Shown: positions 35,331 through 44,214, counted from the stretch's first letter. The stretch is DNA of 50,285 nucleotides from Hoylesella timonensis 4401737 = DSM 22865 = JCM 15640 (GCF_000455445.1 NZ_HG417100.1:1-50285); one strand, 5' to 3'. Numbers and translations: made by a program. The notes: generated by a model from the sequence alone, not told the origin.

Positions 35331-36383
35331 TTATTTATAAAAGGTTTTATCAAAAGCATGAAACTCGTCGCGTCCACGCATACACCGTTGATACCAAGCA
35401 CTCATAAAGCCTAAACCATAACCAAACAGTTGTATAAAAGCAGCACGGACACTGAGTAAACCAATTTTAAGGCTCTCATTCTTTGTCCACGAATCTATCA
35501 CAATGGCTCCGCAATACAAGACCAGCGGTAAGAGACCTGTCATGAACAAAATGAGTCCCATGTTTGGTTCTTCGGCAACACTGCTTGGTTTTGACCACAA
35601 AATCAAGCCAAATATCATCAAGAAACACAGGAAAATTACCCCTAAGGTAAACACAGTTGGAAGCAAATGCACCAATTTTAAGCTCTTCGGATGACGCTTG
35701 TACAGATTGACGCGCGCAATGCCACTGTTATACACTTGGCGGAAGAACTTCTTAAAGTCGGTACGACGCTTATGCCACACCCAAGCATGGGGGAACAACC
35801 TACACGTGTAGCCTGCCTTGAAGATACGAATAGAAAAATCAATATCCTCTCCAAAACGCATCTTACTAAATCCACCCAATTGTTGGAAAGCCTCTCGCCG
35901 AATTCCCATATTATACGACCTTGGGTAGAATTTATCCAAGCGTTTCTTACCACCACGAATACCACCTGTGGTAAAGAAAGAAGTCATGGCATAAGAAATG
36001 GCTTTCTGGGTGTCCGTAAACGAAGCATGCGCACGGTCAGGACCACCAAAGGCATCTGCAGGCGAGGTTGCCAATTCTTTTTCTATCTCAACGAAATAAT
36101 CGTGAGGCACCACCACATCACTGTCCAAGATGATGAGATAGTCGCCCGAAGCTCGTTCTGCACCGTAGTTGCGAGTCTGTCCCGGACCACTGTTTGACTT
36201 CAGTAAATACTTGATGTCCAAAAATGACTCGTATTTTTTACATACTTCTTCGCAGGGGCAAGTAGAGCCGTCTTCAATAATCAAGACTTCAAAGTCCGTA
36301 AACGCTTGCTTACAAAGACTCTCCAGCAATTCATCTACTTCGTCTGGACGATTATAAACAGGAACGATAACACTGTATTTCAT
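35331..36383 (-). CDS. Family 2 glycosyltransferase, membrane-anchored
   Basis: A 350-residue GT-A fold glycosyltransferase. The N-terminus YSVIVPVYNRPDEVDELLES opens the nucleotide-sugar binding domain, with the DxD-type motif in LDSDVVVPHDYF and a GEDIDFSIRIFKAG acceptor-side motif. Two hydrophobic helices (about 235-262 and 278-300) and a further one near the C-terminus anchor it to the membrane. Donor and acceptor are unknown; membrane anchoring suggests envelope glycan or glycolipid work. It lies next to a repeat-rich intergenic region upstream. Confidence 0.88.
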   Translation of the reverse strand: MKYSVIVPVYNRPDEVDELLESLCKQAFTDFEVLIIEDGSTCPCEEVCKKYESFLDIKYLLKSNSGPGQTRNYGAERASGDYLIILDSDVVVPHDYFVEIEKELATSPADAFGGPDRAHASFTDTQKAISYAMTSFFTTGGIRGGKKRLDKFYPRSYNMGIRREAFQQLGGFSKMRFGEDIDFSIRIFKAGYTCRLFPHAWVWHKRRTDFKKFFRQVYNSGIARVNLYKRHPKSLKLVHLLPTVFTLGVIFLCFLMIFGLILWSKPSSVAEEPNMGLILFMTGLLPLVLYCGAIVIDSWTKNESLKIGLLSVRAAFIQLFGYGLGFMSAWYQRCMRGRDEFHAFDKTFYK

Positions 36384-36392
36384 AAATTTAGA

Positions 36393-36440
36393 TAGTTGAC
36401 GAGTTTTTTAGTTGACAAGTTGACGAGTTGACAAGTTGAT
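36393..36440. repeat. GTTGACGAGTT-type short repeats
   Basis: Four near-identical GTTGAC(G/A)AGTT units occur in this stretch. The same motif recurs at 44085-44110 between pta and ackA. It is AT-rich and non-coding and probably a dispersed intergenic repeat of this genome. Confidence 0.8.
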
Positions 36441-36442
36441 GG

Positions 36443-36496
36443 TTTCGATGCAGTGTAATATGGATTTCGATGCAACGCAGTACGGATTTCGATGCA
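36443..36496. repeat. Three TTTCGATGCA units at 22-bp spacing
   Basis: TTTCGATGCA occurs at 36443, 36465 and 36487, an exact 22-bp period; the spacers resemble one another (GGA precedes the second and third). It lies 60-113 bp upstream of the glycosyltransferase start and downstream of efp. An exact two-turn period could be a tandem protein-binding array or simply a degenerate tandem repeat. Confidence 0.85.
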
Positions 36497-36624
36497 GCGC
36501 ACTGCGAACGGCAGACTCGTCATCAACTTTAAAGTAAAAGAGGTTACAACACCCATTCCGATGCAGTAACCTCTCATTCTTCCCCTCTATAAAGAGAGAC
36601 TTGTATATGCTTTATAAAAGTCTT

Positions 36625-37191
36625 TTATTCGCTCACGCGGTTCAGGTAACTGCCGTCGCGCGTATCTACTTGTATCAGCTCGCCTTCGTTGACAAACAAA
36701 GGTACGCGTACCTCAACACCAGTCTCTAATGTAGCAGGCTTGGTGGCATTGGTAGCAGTGTTTCCTTTGATACCGGGTTCAGAATGAGTGATGCGAAGCA
36801 CTGTCTTTACTGGCATTTCTGCCAACAACACACTGCCATCGCTGGTATCGGTGACTACCTCTACGATGTCGCCTTCTTTCATAAAGTCACCTCCTGTTAC
36901 CGACTCTTTGGGCAAAGGAATCTGCTCAAAAGTCTCTTGGTTCATGAAAATGCAACCAGTTGCATCCTCATAAAGATATTGATAGGGACGACGCTCTACA
37001 CGAACATCTTCCAACTTAAAGTTAATCTGGAAAGTACGCTCCAATACACGACCATCAGAAACATTCTTTAACTTTGTAATCATGACAGTGTTACCCTTAC
37101 CGGGCTTTCTGTGTTGGAAATCTATACAAGTCCAAATTTTACCGTCAAGACGGATACAAGTTCCAATCTTAATTTCCTGTGAATTAATCAT
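36625..37191 (-). CDS. efp: Elongation factor P
   Basis: A 188-residue translation factor that relieves ribosome stalling at polyproline. It has the three-domain EF-P pattern: KOW-like domain with IRLDGKIWTCIDFQHRKPGK (tip lysine Lys32 in KPGKGNT), an OB domain beginning near 67 and a C-terminal OB domain ending RVPLFVNEGELIQVDTRDGS. The tip residue is lysine, not the arginine used with EarP rhamnosylation; no modifying enzyme is in the window. A TAACTTTG -7 box reads toward it at 37255-37248. It is divergent from rpmH. Confidence 0.96.
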   Translation of the reverse strand: MINSQEIKIGTCIRLDGKIWTCIDFQHRKPGKGNTVMITKLKNVSDGRVLERTFQINFKLEDVRVERRPYQYLYEDATGCIFMNQETFEQIPLPKESVTGGDFMKEGDIVEVVTDTSDGSVLLAEMPVKTVLRITHSEPGIKGNTATNATKPATLETGVEVRVPLFVNEGELIQVDTRDGSYLNRVSE

Positions 37192-37306
37192 TGTTTGCTA
37201 TCTTAGTTTTTAAAAATATTTTTCTTCTATGCCTTATAAAAGCGATGCAAAGTTACAAATAAATTGCAAAAAAGCAGTCTTTTTTCGGTGAAAATTAGTC
37301 AATTTC

Positions 37307-37337
37307 TTTGTTATTCCGAAAATAATGAGTACTTTTG
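37307..37337 (+). promoter_or_regulatory. rpmH promoter
   Basis: TTTG (37307-37310), 19 nt, then TACTTTTG (37330-37337): an exact match to the Bacteroidota consensus, 43 bp before the L34 start. Confidence 0.8.
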
Positions 37338-37380
37338 CACCCCAAAGCGTACGAAACAATAACGATAAATATAAAAAACA

Positions 37381-37536
37381 ATGAAAAGAACATTTCAGCC
37401 CCACAATAGAAGAAGGGTGAACAAGCATGGATTCCGTGAGAGAATGTCAACCAAGAACGGTCGTCGCGTATTGGCAAACCGTCGCGCACATGGACGTAAA
37501 AAGTTAACCGTTTCTGACGAAAATCACGGTAAGTAA
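37381..37536 (+). CDS. rpmH: 50S ribosomal protein L34
   Basis: A 51-residue, strongly basic ribosomal protein. It starts [20 protein letters not shown] and continues with [20 protein letters not shown], the conserved L34 sequence. It sits behind a consensus promoter and ahead of a strong terminator, so it is a single-gene transcript. In many bacteria rpmH adjoins dnaA and rnpA; neither is here, which is usual for Bacteroidota. Confidence 0.98.
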   Translation: MKRTFQPHNRRRVNKHGFRERMSTKNGRRVLANRRAHGRKKLTVSDENHGK

Positions 37537-37563
37537 TTGGCGTGAAACCATACGCCTTACGTC

Positions 37564-37606
37564 AAAAAGCAGCAAGAAATTCCTATCTTCTTGCTGCTTT
37601 TTGTAT
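37564..37606 (+). terminator. Intrinsic terminator after rpmH
   Basis: AAAAAGCAGCAAGAA (37564-37578) pairs perfectly over 15 bp with TTCTTGCTGCTTTTT (37588-37602) around a 9-nt loop, ending in a T-run. Confidence 0.9.
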
Positions 37607-37960
37607 CAATAACGCCCAATGTGAGATCATGGAGCGCAAGAGTGACAAGCCATTCTACTTTACGCAGCTAAAGTGCTCCCGCTGAAGCATGGAGATAAGG
37701 TGCTTATTACATTGTTTTAAGGCTGTTATCTCCATGGAGTAAGGGCGTTATAACATTATTATAAGAACGCCACCTGAAAGCGCCGCTCGAAAGGGCATAA
37801 AACAACACACAGAAAAAACCAAAGGTTTTATTTTGTACTATCTTTGGTTTACATTATCTTTGCAATTAATAACCTGCACCTATTATAGAAAATAAGCAAA
37901 CAGGCGTGGGCTGCGATCTCTATGGAGACAGTATAGTCAACAGGTTTTAAGACAAAGCGA
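37603..37960. other. Structured intergenic region, rpmH to PASTA gene
   Basis: No reading frame is credible in this stretch. It contains a perfect 11-bp inverted repeat, CATGGAGATAA (37688-37698) with TTATCTCCATG (37726-37736), a second pair GGCGTT (37744-37749) with AACGCC (37766-37771), and an outer GGAGC/GCTCC pair (37631-37635, 37675-37679). A consensus promoter for the downstream operon is at 37832-37862. It could hold a small RNA, but no known family was recognised. Confidence 0.5.
37832..37862 (+). promoter_or_regulatory. Promoter of the PASTA-rluD-ddl operon
   Basis: TTTG (37832-37835), 19 nt, then TATCTTTG (37855-37862), an exact consensus match. The leader to the ATG at 37961 would be about 90 nt. 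Confidence 0.75.
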
Positions 37961-38800
37961 ATGAAATCGTCGGAATTCTTGGGTAAATTGAAAAGTTTTT
38001 ATCTGTGGGGAAATCTCCTCGCCATGCTATTGGTGGTGCTCGTTATGGGCATCGGCGTACGCTATGGGCTAAACTGGTACACCCACCATGGAGAAGCCAT
38101 CATGATTCCGAATGTGAAGAAAAAATCGTTTACTGAAGCCGAAAGCATCTTAAAACAAATGGGACTCAAAGCGGTTGTCAGTGATACGGGATACGTGAAA
38201 ACATTGCCTCCCGATTGTGTCTTAGAGCAAAGTCCTGCTGCTGGTGAAAAGGTGAAAGCAGGTCGTATTATCTATCTCACCATCAATGCCTCCAAATCAC
38301 CCACTATTACCTTGCCCGATGTTATTGACAACAGCTCTCTGCGAGAGGCAATAGCAAAACTTTCTGCAATGGGATTCAAGGTGGGAATGCCACAGTTTAT
38401 CCCAGGGGAGAAGGATTGGGTATATGGCATCTTGGTGCGAGGAAAGCACGTAGCTGCTGGTGACAGGATTTCGATTGAAGACTCGTTGATTATCCAAGCA
38501 GGAAATGGCATGAGAGATGAAGCCGATTCGGTGAATTACATCGACCCCGTTTATCCTGAGTACAATGACGCATCCGATGAGGATGTGGACCAGTTTGTAG
38601 AAGTGAGTGGACCTGTGGAAGAATCGGCAAAGCCCAACCAAACGCCAACCAAAGGGGAGACGACTCCGGATGCACAGAAAGAAACGCCAGCGCCCAAGAA
38701 GAGCTACCCCAAGAACCCCCAACCTGCGGAGCCAGCAACACCAAGGAAGGTGAAGCCTTCTCCACAGAAGACACCCGTACACACGCCCAAAAAAAAATAA
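37961..38800 (+). CDS. PASTA-domain membrane protein
   Basis: A 279-residue bitopic protein: a short cytoplasmic N-terminus, one membrane helix (about 15-37, LWGNLLAMLLVVLVMGIGVR), then two clear PASTA repeats (about 47-112 with IPNVKKKSFTEAESILKQMG, and 115-182 with LPDVIDNSSLREAIAKLSAM) and a long Pro/Lys/Glu-rich tail from about residue 205 ending in KPSPQKTPVHTPKKK. PASTA domains bind peptidoglycan or lipid II in penicillin-binding proteins and Ser/Thr kinases; here there is no catalytic domain. It starts the operon with rluD, ddl and an acyltransferase and its stop abuts the next ATG. Confidence 0.9.
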   Translation: MKSSEFLGKLKSFYLWGNLLAMLLVVLVMGIGVRYGLNWYTHHGEAIMIPNVKKKSFTEAESILKQMGLKAVVSDTGYVKTLPPDCVLEQSPAAGEKVKAGRIIYLTINASKSPTITLPDVIDNSSLREAIAKLSAMGFKVGMPQFIPGEKDWVYGILVRGKHVAAGDRISIEDSLIIQAGNGMRDEADSVNYIDPVYPEYNDASDEDVDQFVEVSGPVEESAKPNQTPTKGETTPDAQKETPAPKKSYPKNPQPAEPATPRKVKPSPQKTPVHTPKKK

Positions 38801-39868
38801 ATGTTAGAAGAGACTAACGACATATCGCTGATAGAAGACGAGGATGATCAACAGCTGTATGAGCATTTTCGTGTGGTGGTAGACAAGAATCAGGAGCCAT
38901 TGCGTATTGACAAATATATGTTTGAGCGTCTGAAACATTCCAGTCGTAACCGCATACAGAAAGCTGCGGATGCAGGATTTGTACATGTAAACGACCAGCC
39001 CGTAAAGAGCAATTACAAGGTTCGCCCGTTAGATGTGATTACGCTCATGTTGGATGCGCCTCAACACGACAGCACCATTGAGGCGGAAGAGATTCCTCTC
39101 AACATTGTGTACGAAGACACCGAAGTCATGGTAGTGAACAAACCAGCTGGCATGGTGGTGCATCCCGGGGCAGGAAACTTTCATGGCACGCTCATTAACG
39201 CTGTGGCATGGCATCTCAAAGACTTACCAACCTTTGATGCGAACGACCCCGCTGTGGGACTGGTTCATCGCATTGACAAAGACACCAGTGGGCTGTTAGT
39301 CATTGCCAAAACGCCAGATGCCAAGACAAAGTTGGGACTACAGTTCTTCAACAAGACCACCCACCGCAGCTACCACGCTTTGGTGTGGGGCAATTTCAAT
39401 GAAGAGGAAGGGCGCATCGAGGGAAATATTGCACGCGATCCCAAAGACCGATTGCGTATGTGCGTATTCCCTCCAGACAGTGCTGTGGGCAAAACGGCAA
39501 TCACTCATTACCGAGTATTAGAGCGATTTGGCTATGTCACGCTGATAGAGTGCATCCTCGAAACGGGGCGAACACATCAAATCCGTGCCCACATGAAACA
39601 CATTGGGCATCCTCTATTTGGCGACGAGCGATATGGCGGAATGGAGATTCTTCGTGGACAGCGTAGCTCAACGTATAAAGCATTTATACAAAACTGCCTC
39701 AACCTCTGTCATCGCCAAGCATTACATGCCAAGACCTTGGGCTTCGTACATCCGAAAACCAATCGAGAAATGAACTTCACGTCCGATTTACCCGAGGACA
39801 TGCAGCAACTCTTACAAAAATGGCGCGTGTACATACATGGCACAACCATAGACACTTTTGATTATTAA
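38801..39868 (+). CDS. RluA/RluD-family 23S rRNA pseudouridine synthase
   Basis: A 355-residue enzyme that converts uridine to pseudouridine in RNA. An S4 RNA-binding domain (about 34-90, RIDKYMFERLKHSSRNRIQK) precedes the catalytic domain with VGLVHRIDKDTSGLLVIAKT, in which Asp159 is the catalytic aspartate. The C-terminal RTHQIRAHMKHIGHPLFGDE motif is also diagnostic. RluD-type enzymes target helix 69 of 23S rRNA, but RluA and RluC types are hard to separate by eye. It starts at the base following the PASTA stop. Confidence 0.93.
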   Translation: MLEETNDISLIEDEDDQQLYEHFRVVVDKNQEPLRIDKYMFERLKHSSRNRIQKAADAGFVHVNDQPVKSNYKVRPLDVITLMLDAPQHDSTIEAEEIPLNIVYEDTEVMVVNKPAGMVVHPGAGNFHGTLINAVAWHLKDLPTFDANDPAVGLVHRIDKDTSGLLVIAKTPDAKTKLGLQFFNKTTHRSYHALVWGNFNEEEGRIEGNIARDPKDRLRMCVFPPDSAVGKTAITHYRVLERFGYVTLIECILETGRTHQIRAHMKHIGHPLFGDERYGGMEILRGQRSSTYKAFIQNCLNLCHRQALHAKTLGFVHPKTNREMNFTSDLPEDMQQLLQKWRVYIHGTTIDTFDY

Positions 39869-39886
39869 ACAAGATATTGTTCTTAT

Positions 39887-40888
39887 ATGAAAAATTTGAA
39901 AAGAAACATTGCCATCGTTTGTGGTGGCGACTCATCAGAATACGACGTGTCTTTACGCTCTGCGCAAGGGCTCTATTCGTTCTTTGACAAAGAACGTTAC
40001 CAGGTATTTATTGTCACGATACGAGGGCTCGACTGGAATGTGTGCTTGGAGGATGGTAGCACTGTCAAAGTGGATAGAAACGACTTTTCCTTTGTTCACA
40101 ACGGCAAGTCGACCATCTTCGACTATGCTTACATCACCATTCATGGCACACCAGGCGAGAATGGTATCATACAGGGCTACTTTGAATTGGTGGACATTCC
40201 CTATTCCACTAGTGGAGTCTTGGTGGAAGCCCTGACCTTCAACAAGTTTGTTCTGAACCGCTATCTGGCTTCGTTTGGCGTCAAGGTGGCAAAAAGCATC
40301 TTGTTAAGGCGTGGTGAGGAATCAATGATTTCTGAACAAGAAATAGAGGCACAGTTGGGCATGCCATGCTTTGTCAAACCCGTTGCTGATGGGTCCAGCT
40401 TCGGAGTTACAAAAGTAAAAAACTCAGACCAGTTAGCACCTGCATTGCGGGTTGCTTTTATGCAGAACGAGGCTGCCATGATTGAGAGCTATATGAAGGG
40501 AGTGGAGCTGTCGATTGGCTGTTATAAGACGAGCGAGAAAGCTGTTGTCTTTCCTGCAACAGAAGTCGTAACGAGCAATGAGTTCTTTGATTATGATGCC
40601 AAATACAACGGTCAGGTGCAGGAAATCACACCAGCACGCATCGCCGACGACACAGCCAAGAAGGTTGCCGAAGAGACCAGTAAGATTTATGACATTCTAC
40701 ATTGCAACGGCATTATCCGCATTGACTACATTATTACAAAAGACGAGCAAGGGAACGACGTAGTGAACATGCTCGAAGTCAACACCACTCCGGGCATGAC
40801 TGCCACCAGTTTCATCCCTCAACAGGTACGGGCTGCAGGACTGAACATCACAGAAGTGTTGACCGAAATCGTAGAAAACCAATTTTAG
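39887..40888 (+). CDS. ddl: D-alanine--D-alanine ligase
   Basis: A 333-residue ATP-grasp enzyme that makes the D-Ala-D-Ala dipeptide for peptidoglycan in the cytoplasm. The N-terminal IAIVCGGDSSEYDVSLRSAQ contains the substrate-binding motif with Glu and Ser, HGTPGENGIIQGYFELVDIP is characteristic, ATP-grasp residues include CFVKPVADGSSFGVTKV, and the metal-binding end is MLEVNTTPGMTATSF. It starts 18 bp after rluD in the envelope operon. Confidence 0.95.
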   Translation: MKNLKRNIAIVCGGDSSEYDVSLRSAQGLYSFFDKERYQVFIVTIRGLDWNVCLEDGSTVKVDRNDFSFVHNGKSTIFDYAYITIHGTPGENGIIQGYFELVDIPYSTSGVLVEALTFNKFVLNRYLASFGVKVAKSILLRRGEESMISEQEIEAQLGMPCFVKPVADGSSFGVTKVKNSDQLAPALRVAFMQNEAAMIESYMKGVELSIGCYKTSEKAVVFPATEVVTSNEFFDYDAKYNGQVQEITPARIADDTAKKVAEETSKIYDILHCNGIIRIDYIITKDEQGNDVVNMLEVNTTPGMTATSFIPQQVRAAGLNITEVLTEIVENQF

Positions 40889-40895
40889 ACATACC

Positions 40896-42047
40896 ATGCA
40901 TACCCCAAAAGAATTTGATGACATTCGGCCTTTTGAGCCAGAGGAGCTTCAAGAAGTTTACAACCGGCTGCTCGACAATCAGCAATTTCAGCGTGTACTG
41001 TCCTATTTTTATCCCGATGTCCCATTGGAGAAGATTGGTGCGCGCATGCGGGCTTGCACAACAAACTTAGCCTTTCAGAAAGTTTTCGGGAACGAATTTG
41101 TGACGTTTGTGCTCAACCGAGCTGCAAAGAGTTGGGATATGAACCACAGTGCCATCAGCCCTGAACACAACTACACGTTCATGAGTAACCACAGAGACAT
41201 TGTACTCGACTCTGCCATTCTGTCTAAGTTGCTCATCGATGCGGATTTTAAGACTACCTGCGAGATTGCCATTGGCGACAATCTGCTATCGCTACCTTGG
41301 GTGAAAGACTTGGTAAGAGTGAACAAATCTTTTATCGTCAAGCGCAGTGCCTCTTTTCGTGAAATGCTGACCTCCAGCAAAACACAGTCCAGATACATGC
41401 ACTTTGCCATTCAGGAAAAGAAAGAAAATATATGGATTGCACAACGGGAAGGGCGTGCGAAAGACTCGGATGACAGAACCTCTGAAAGTATTCTAAAGAT
41501 GATGTCTATGGGCGGCGAAGGGAGTATTGTTGAGCGACTCACGCAGCTGCACATCGTTCCCATGACCATCTCTTATGAATATGACCCATGTGACTATCTG
41601 AAAGCTGCCGAGTTTCAACTGAAACGCGACAATCCTGATTGGAAGAAAGGACCACAAGATGATATTATCAGTATGCAGACAGGTATTATGGGCTACAAAG
41701 GACACGTTCATTATCACTGCTCCTCTTGCATAGACGAGTATTTGCAAACCTTAGATTCGGAGATGCCCAAGAACGAATTGTATGCCACTATTGTGCGTCA
41801 CATCGACCGAGAGATACATCGACACTATCGCCTGTTCCCGAACAACTACATTGCGCATGACCTTTTGACAGGAAAGGACGAGCAGACTGCCCATTATCAG
41901 CCCGCAGATAAGGTCAACTTTGAACGTTATCTCTCTGAACAGCTGGAGAAGATTACCGTACCACAGCCTGACATCGCCTTTTTGCGTGAGCGGATATTGA
42001 CCATGTATGCCAATCCTTTAAGAAACTATTGGGCAGCATGCAAATAA
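40896..42047 (+). CDS. PlsC-like acyltransferase
   Basis: A 383-residue acyltransferase with the PlsC/LPLAT acyl-site motif HX4D in FMSNHRDIVLDSAILSKLL (about 88-106) and a second block NIWIAQREGRAKDSDD (about 178-193) that fits the glycerol-phosphate-binding region. It is longer than E. coli PlsC and belongs to the Bacteroidota group annotated as 1-acyl-sn-glycerol-3-phosphate acyltransferase. It would acylate a lysophospholipid or related lipid at the inner membrane. It starts 7 bp after ddl, and its end overlaps the next gene by 10 nt. Confidence 0.82.
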   Translation: MHTPKEFDDIRPFEPEELQEVYNRLLDNQQFQRVLSYFYPDVPLEKIGARMRACTTNLAFQKVFGNEFVTFVLNRAAKSWDMNHSAISPEHNYTFMSNHRDIVLDSAILSKLLIDADFKTTCEIAIGDNLLSLPWVKDLVRVNKSFIVKRSASFREMLTSSKTQSRYMHFAIQEKKENIWIAQREGRAKDSDDRTSESILKMMSMGGEGSIVERLTQLHIVPMTISYEYDPCDYLKAAEFQLKRDNPDWKKGPQDDIISMQTGIMGYKGHVHYHCSSCIDEYLQTLDSEMPKNELYATIVRHIDREIHRHYRLFPNNYIAHDLLTGKDEQTAHYQPADKVNFERYLSEQLEKITVPQPDIAFLRERILTMYANPLRNYWAACK

Positions 42048-42694
42048 AACATTGGGTACTCTTCGCTCTACTCGGGTTGTTCACAGCCTGCACCATCAAT
42101 TCCTATGACAAGGGAGATGGGCGCTACTCGTATCTACGTGCCGAGATGACAGAAATCCATACCTCGGCAAAGAATAAGGTCGACTATGCATGGACGGATG
42201 AGGGAAAGAAGTTATCTTTCACGGTACCGTTCACTTGTTCGTGGGCTCATGTACCAGACAGCGTGTATCGCGCGATGCTATATTACACCCAAGACGAAGA
42301 ATCGACCGTAGGAATGACAGCCCTCCATGTATGGGTGTTGCGCCCTCAAAAGGCACCGAAGAGGATTCCTTCCGACCCTGTGCAATTAGAAGGTTGCTGG
42401 ATGAGTAAATCGCAACAGTACTTGAATATAAGAATTGGCGTGATGACAGGCACTCCAGAAGACACGATGTTGCAGCAGAAAATTGGAATTGTCACCCAAA
42501 AGAACACGCATCATGCCAATGGCAAGGAGACCCATGACTTGCGCTTATTCCACCATCAAAACAACGTTCCCAGCTATTACGCACGCACATTTTATATCAG
42601 CATCCCCACAGACGTTTATAAAAAAGGAGATACCCTCAGTTTTTCTGTAAACACCTATCGCGGTTGGGTGAAGAAAAGCTTTGCTTTGAAATAA
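42038..42694 (+). CDS. NigD-like lipoprotein
   Basis: A 218-residue exported lipoprotein (lipobox FTAC, Cys18). YSYLRAEMTEIHTSAKNKVD followed by YAWTDEGKKLSFTVPFTCSW matches the NigD-like N-terminal OB fold, and the C-terminal half ending DTLSFSVNTYRGWVKKSFAL fits the beta-sandwich domain. NigD was named from a bacteriocin-linked locus, but most copies have no known role. The ATG at 42038 overlaps the preceding gene by 10 nt, so it is the last gene of the operon. The family call is from pattern memory and is less certain than its neighbours. Confidence 0.75.
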   Translation: MQIKHWVLFALLGLFTACTINSYDKGDGRYSYLRAEMTEIHTSAKNKVDYAWTDEGKKLSFTVPFTCSWAHVPDSVYRAMLYYTQDEESTVGMTALHVWVLRPQKAPKRIPSDPVQLEGCWMSKSQQYLNIRIGVMTGTPEDTMLQQKIGIVTQKNTHHANGKETHDLRLFHHQNNVPSYYARTFYISIPTDVYKKGDTLSFSVNTYRGWVKKSFALK

Positions 42695-42776
42695 GAGCAG
42701 AAAGAGCTTTTAAGCGATAAAAAACTTTGAAATTTGCGTGTGTAAAGCGACGTTCCACCCACCTATAGACACAGCA

Positions 42777-42814
42777 GCAAAAAGGGGATACACCGTTTGG
42801 CATATCCCCTTTGC
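42777..42814. terminator. Bidirectional terminator, envelope operon / ackA
   Basis: GCAAAAAGGGGATA (42777-42790) pairs with TATCCCCTTTGC (42803-42814) between the convergent operon end (42694) and ackA (42835). The flanking A- and T-rich sequence fits use on either strand. Confidence 0.8.
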
Positions 42815-42834
42815 TCATTATTATATCGAGAGAA

Positions 42835-44034
42835 TTATTTTCCGTTCACCAATCGCATGGTGTCGCGGGCGATGACAATCTCCTCATCGGTAGGAATCAC
42901 ACAAACCGTCACCTTGGAATCGGGAACAGAGATGACAGCTTCCTTGCCACGAACCTTGTTGGCTTCAGCGTCCATCTTCACACCCAAGAACTCTAATCCA
43001 CTACAAGCCTCGAGGCGAGTACCTATCTGATTCTCGCCTACGCCAGCTGTCCACACGATGATATCAACGCCTCCCATGACAGCAGCGTATGCGCCGATGT
43101 ATTTCTTGATGCGGTAATTGTACATCTTCAGTGCCAACTGAGCTTGTTCGTTGCCTTCATCGGCTGCCGATTCTATCTCGCGCATGTCTGATGAGATGCC
43201 GGTAATACCGAGTACGCCACTCTCCTTATTCAGAAAGTCGGCCATCTCTTGAGGCTTCTTGCCTAACTTCTCCATGAGATAGGTAACAGCAGATGGGTCG
43301 ATGTCGCCCGAACGCGAGCCCATCATCACACCAGCCAAGGGGGTCAATCCCATGGAGGTATCGATGCACTTGCCGCCCTTGATGGCTGTAACACTGGCAC
43401 CATTGCCGATGTGGCAGGTGATGATGCGCATGTCCTTGATGTCCTTACCTAAGAATTCGCACACACGTTGTGACACATATTTGTGACTGGTGCCATGGAA
43501 GCCGTAACGACGTACATGATATTTTTTGTACAGTTCGTATGGCACTGCATAGAGGTAAGCATAATCGGGCATGGTGCTATGGAACGCATTGTCGAACACA
43601 CACACCTGTGGTGTGGTGGGCATGAGTGCATCCACGGCACGCAAGCCACGCAGGTGACCTGCATTGTGTACAGGAGCCAAATCGCACAGGCTCTCGATTC
43701 CGTCTTCTACGTGCTGATCTACAATCACGCTATCCTCGAACAGGTCGCCGCCTTGCACGATACGATGCCCCACTGCGTCAATCTCGTTTAAGGACTTAAT
43801 AGCCCCAATTTCGGGGTCGGTGAGCAGAGAGAACACGAAGTTCACACCTTCTTTGTGGTCGGGCATGTCGTGCATGATTTTCTTCTTCTCGCCATTGGGC
43901 AAGGTTACTTTCACAAAGGCCTCATCGAGACCAATACGTTCTACACCTCCCTGAGCCAACACTGACTCGTCGGTCATGTTGTAGAGTTTATACTTGATAG
44001 AGCTGCTTCCGCAGTTTAATACTAAGATGTTCAT
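42835..44034 (-). CDS. ackA: Acetate kinase
   Basis: A 399-residue enzyme that interconverts acetyl phosphate plus ADP with acetate plus ATP. It starts with the phosphate-binding NCGSSSIKYKLYN motif at about 7-19, and contains RYGFHGTSHKYV, IITCHIGNGASVTAIKGGKC and IVWTAGVGENQIGTR. With pta upstream it yields ATP from acetyl-CoA during fermentation, the usual Bacteroidota end pathway. It lies 189 bp after pta; a repeat-rich spacer separates them, so separate transcription is possible. Confidence 0.98.
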   Translation of the reverse strand: MNILVLNCGSSSIKYKLYNMTDESVLAQGGVERIGLDEAFVKVTLPNGEKKKIMHDMPDHKEGVNFVFSLLTDPEIGAIKSLNEIDAVGHRIVQGGDLFEDSVIVDQHVEDGIESLCDLAPVHNAGHLRGLRAVDALMPTTPQVCVFDNAFHSTMPDYAYLYAVPYELYKKYHVRRYGFHGTSHKYVSQRVCEFLGKDIKDMRIITCHIGNGASVTAIKGGKCIDTSMGLTPLAGVMMGSRSGDIDPSAVTYLMEKLGKKPQEMADFLNKESGVLGITGISSDMREIESAADEGNEQAQLALKMYNYRIKKYIGAYAAVMGGVDIIVWTAGVGENQIGTRLEACSGLEFLGVKMDAEANKVRGKEAVISVPDSKVTVCVIPTDEEIVIARDTMRLVNGK

Positions 44035-44106
44035 TTATAAGTTTTTAAGTTTTTAAGTTGATGAGTTTATAAGTTTTTTTAGTTGACGAGTTCACGAGTT
44101 GACGAG

Positions 44107-44214
44107 TTGTTAGTTTATGAATTATGAATTAGGAATTATGAATTATTCCGAGTTCACGAGTTGTTGATTTATGAATTATGAATTAAGAATTATGAATTAT
44201 TCCGAGTTCGCTCG
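44107..44214. repeat. 54-bp tandem duplication in the pta-ackA spacer
   Basis: Two successive 54-bp units (44107-44160, 44161-44214) share TTTATGAATTATGAATTA, GAATTATGAATTATTCCGAG and TTC with a few differences. It is preceded by GTTGACGAGTT-type repeats (44085-44110) like those at 36393-36440. Confidence 0.85.

Noticed and set aside
37688..37736. 6S, tmRNA or RNase P RNA in the rpmH-PASTA gap
   Set aside because: Inverted repeats exist, but none of the conserved sequences of those RNAs was recognised.
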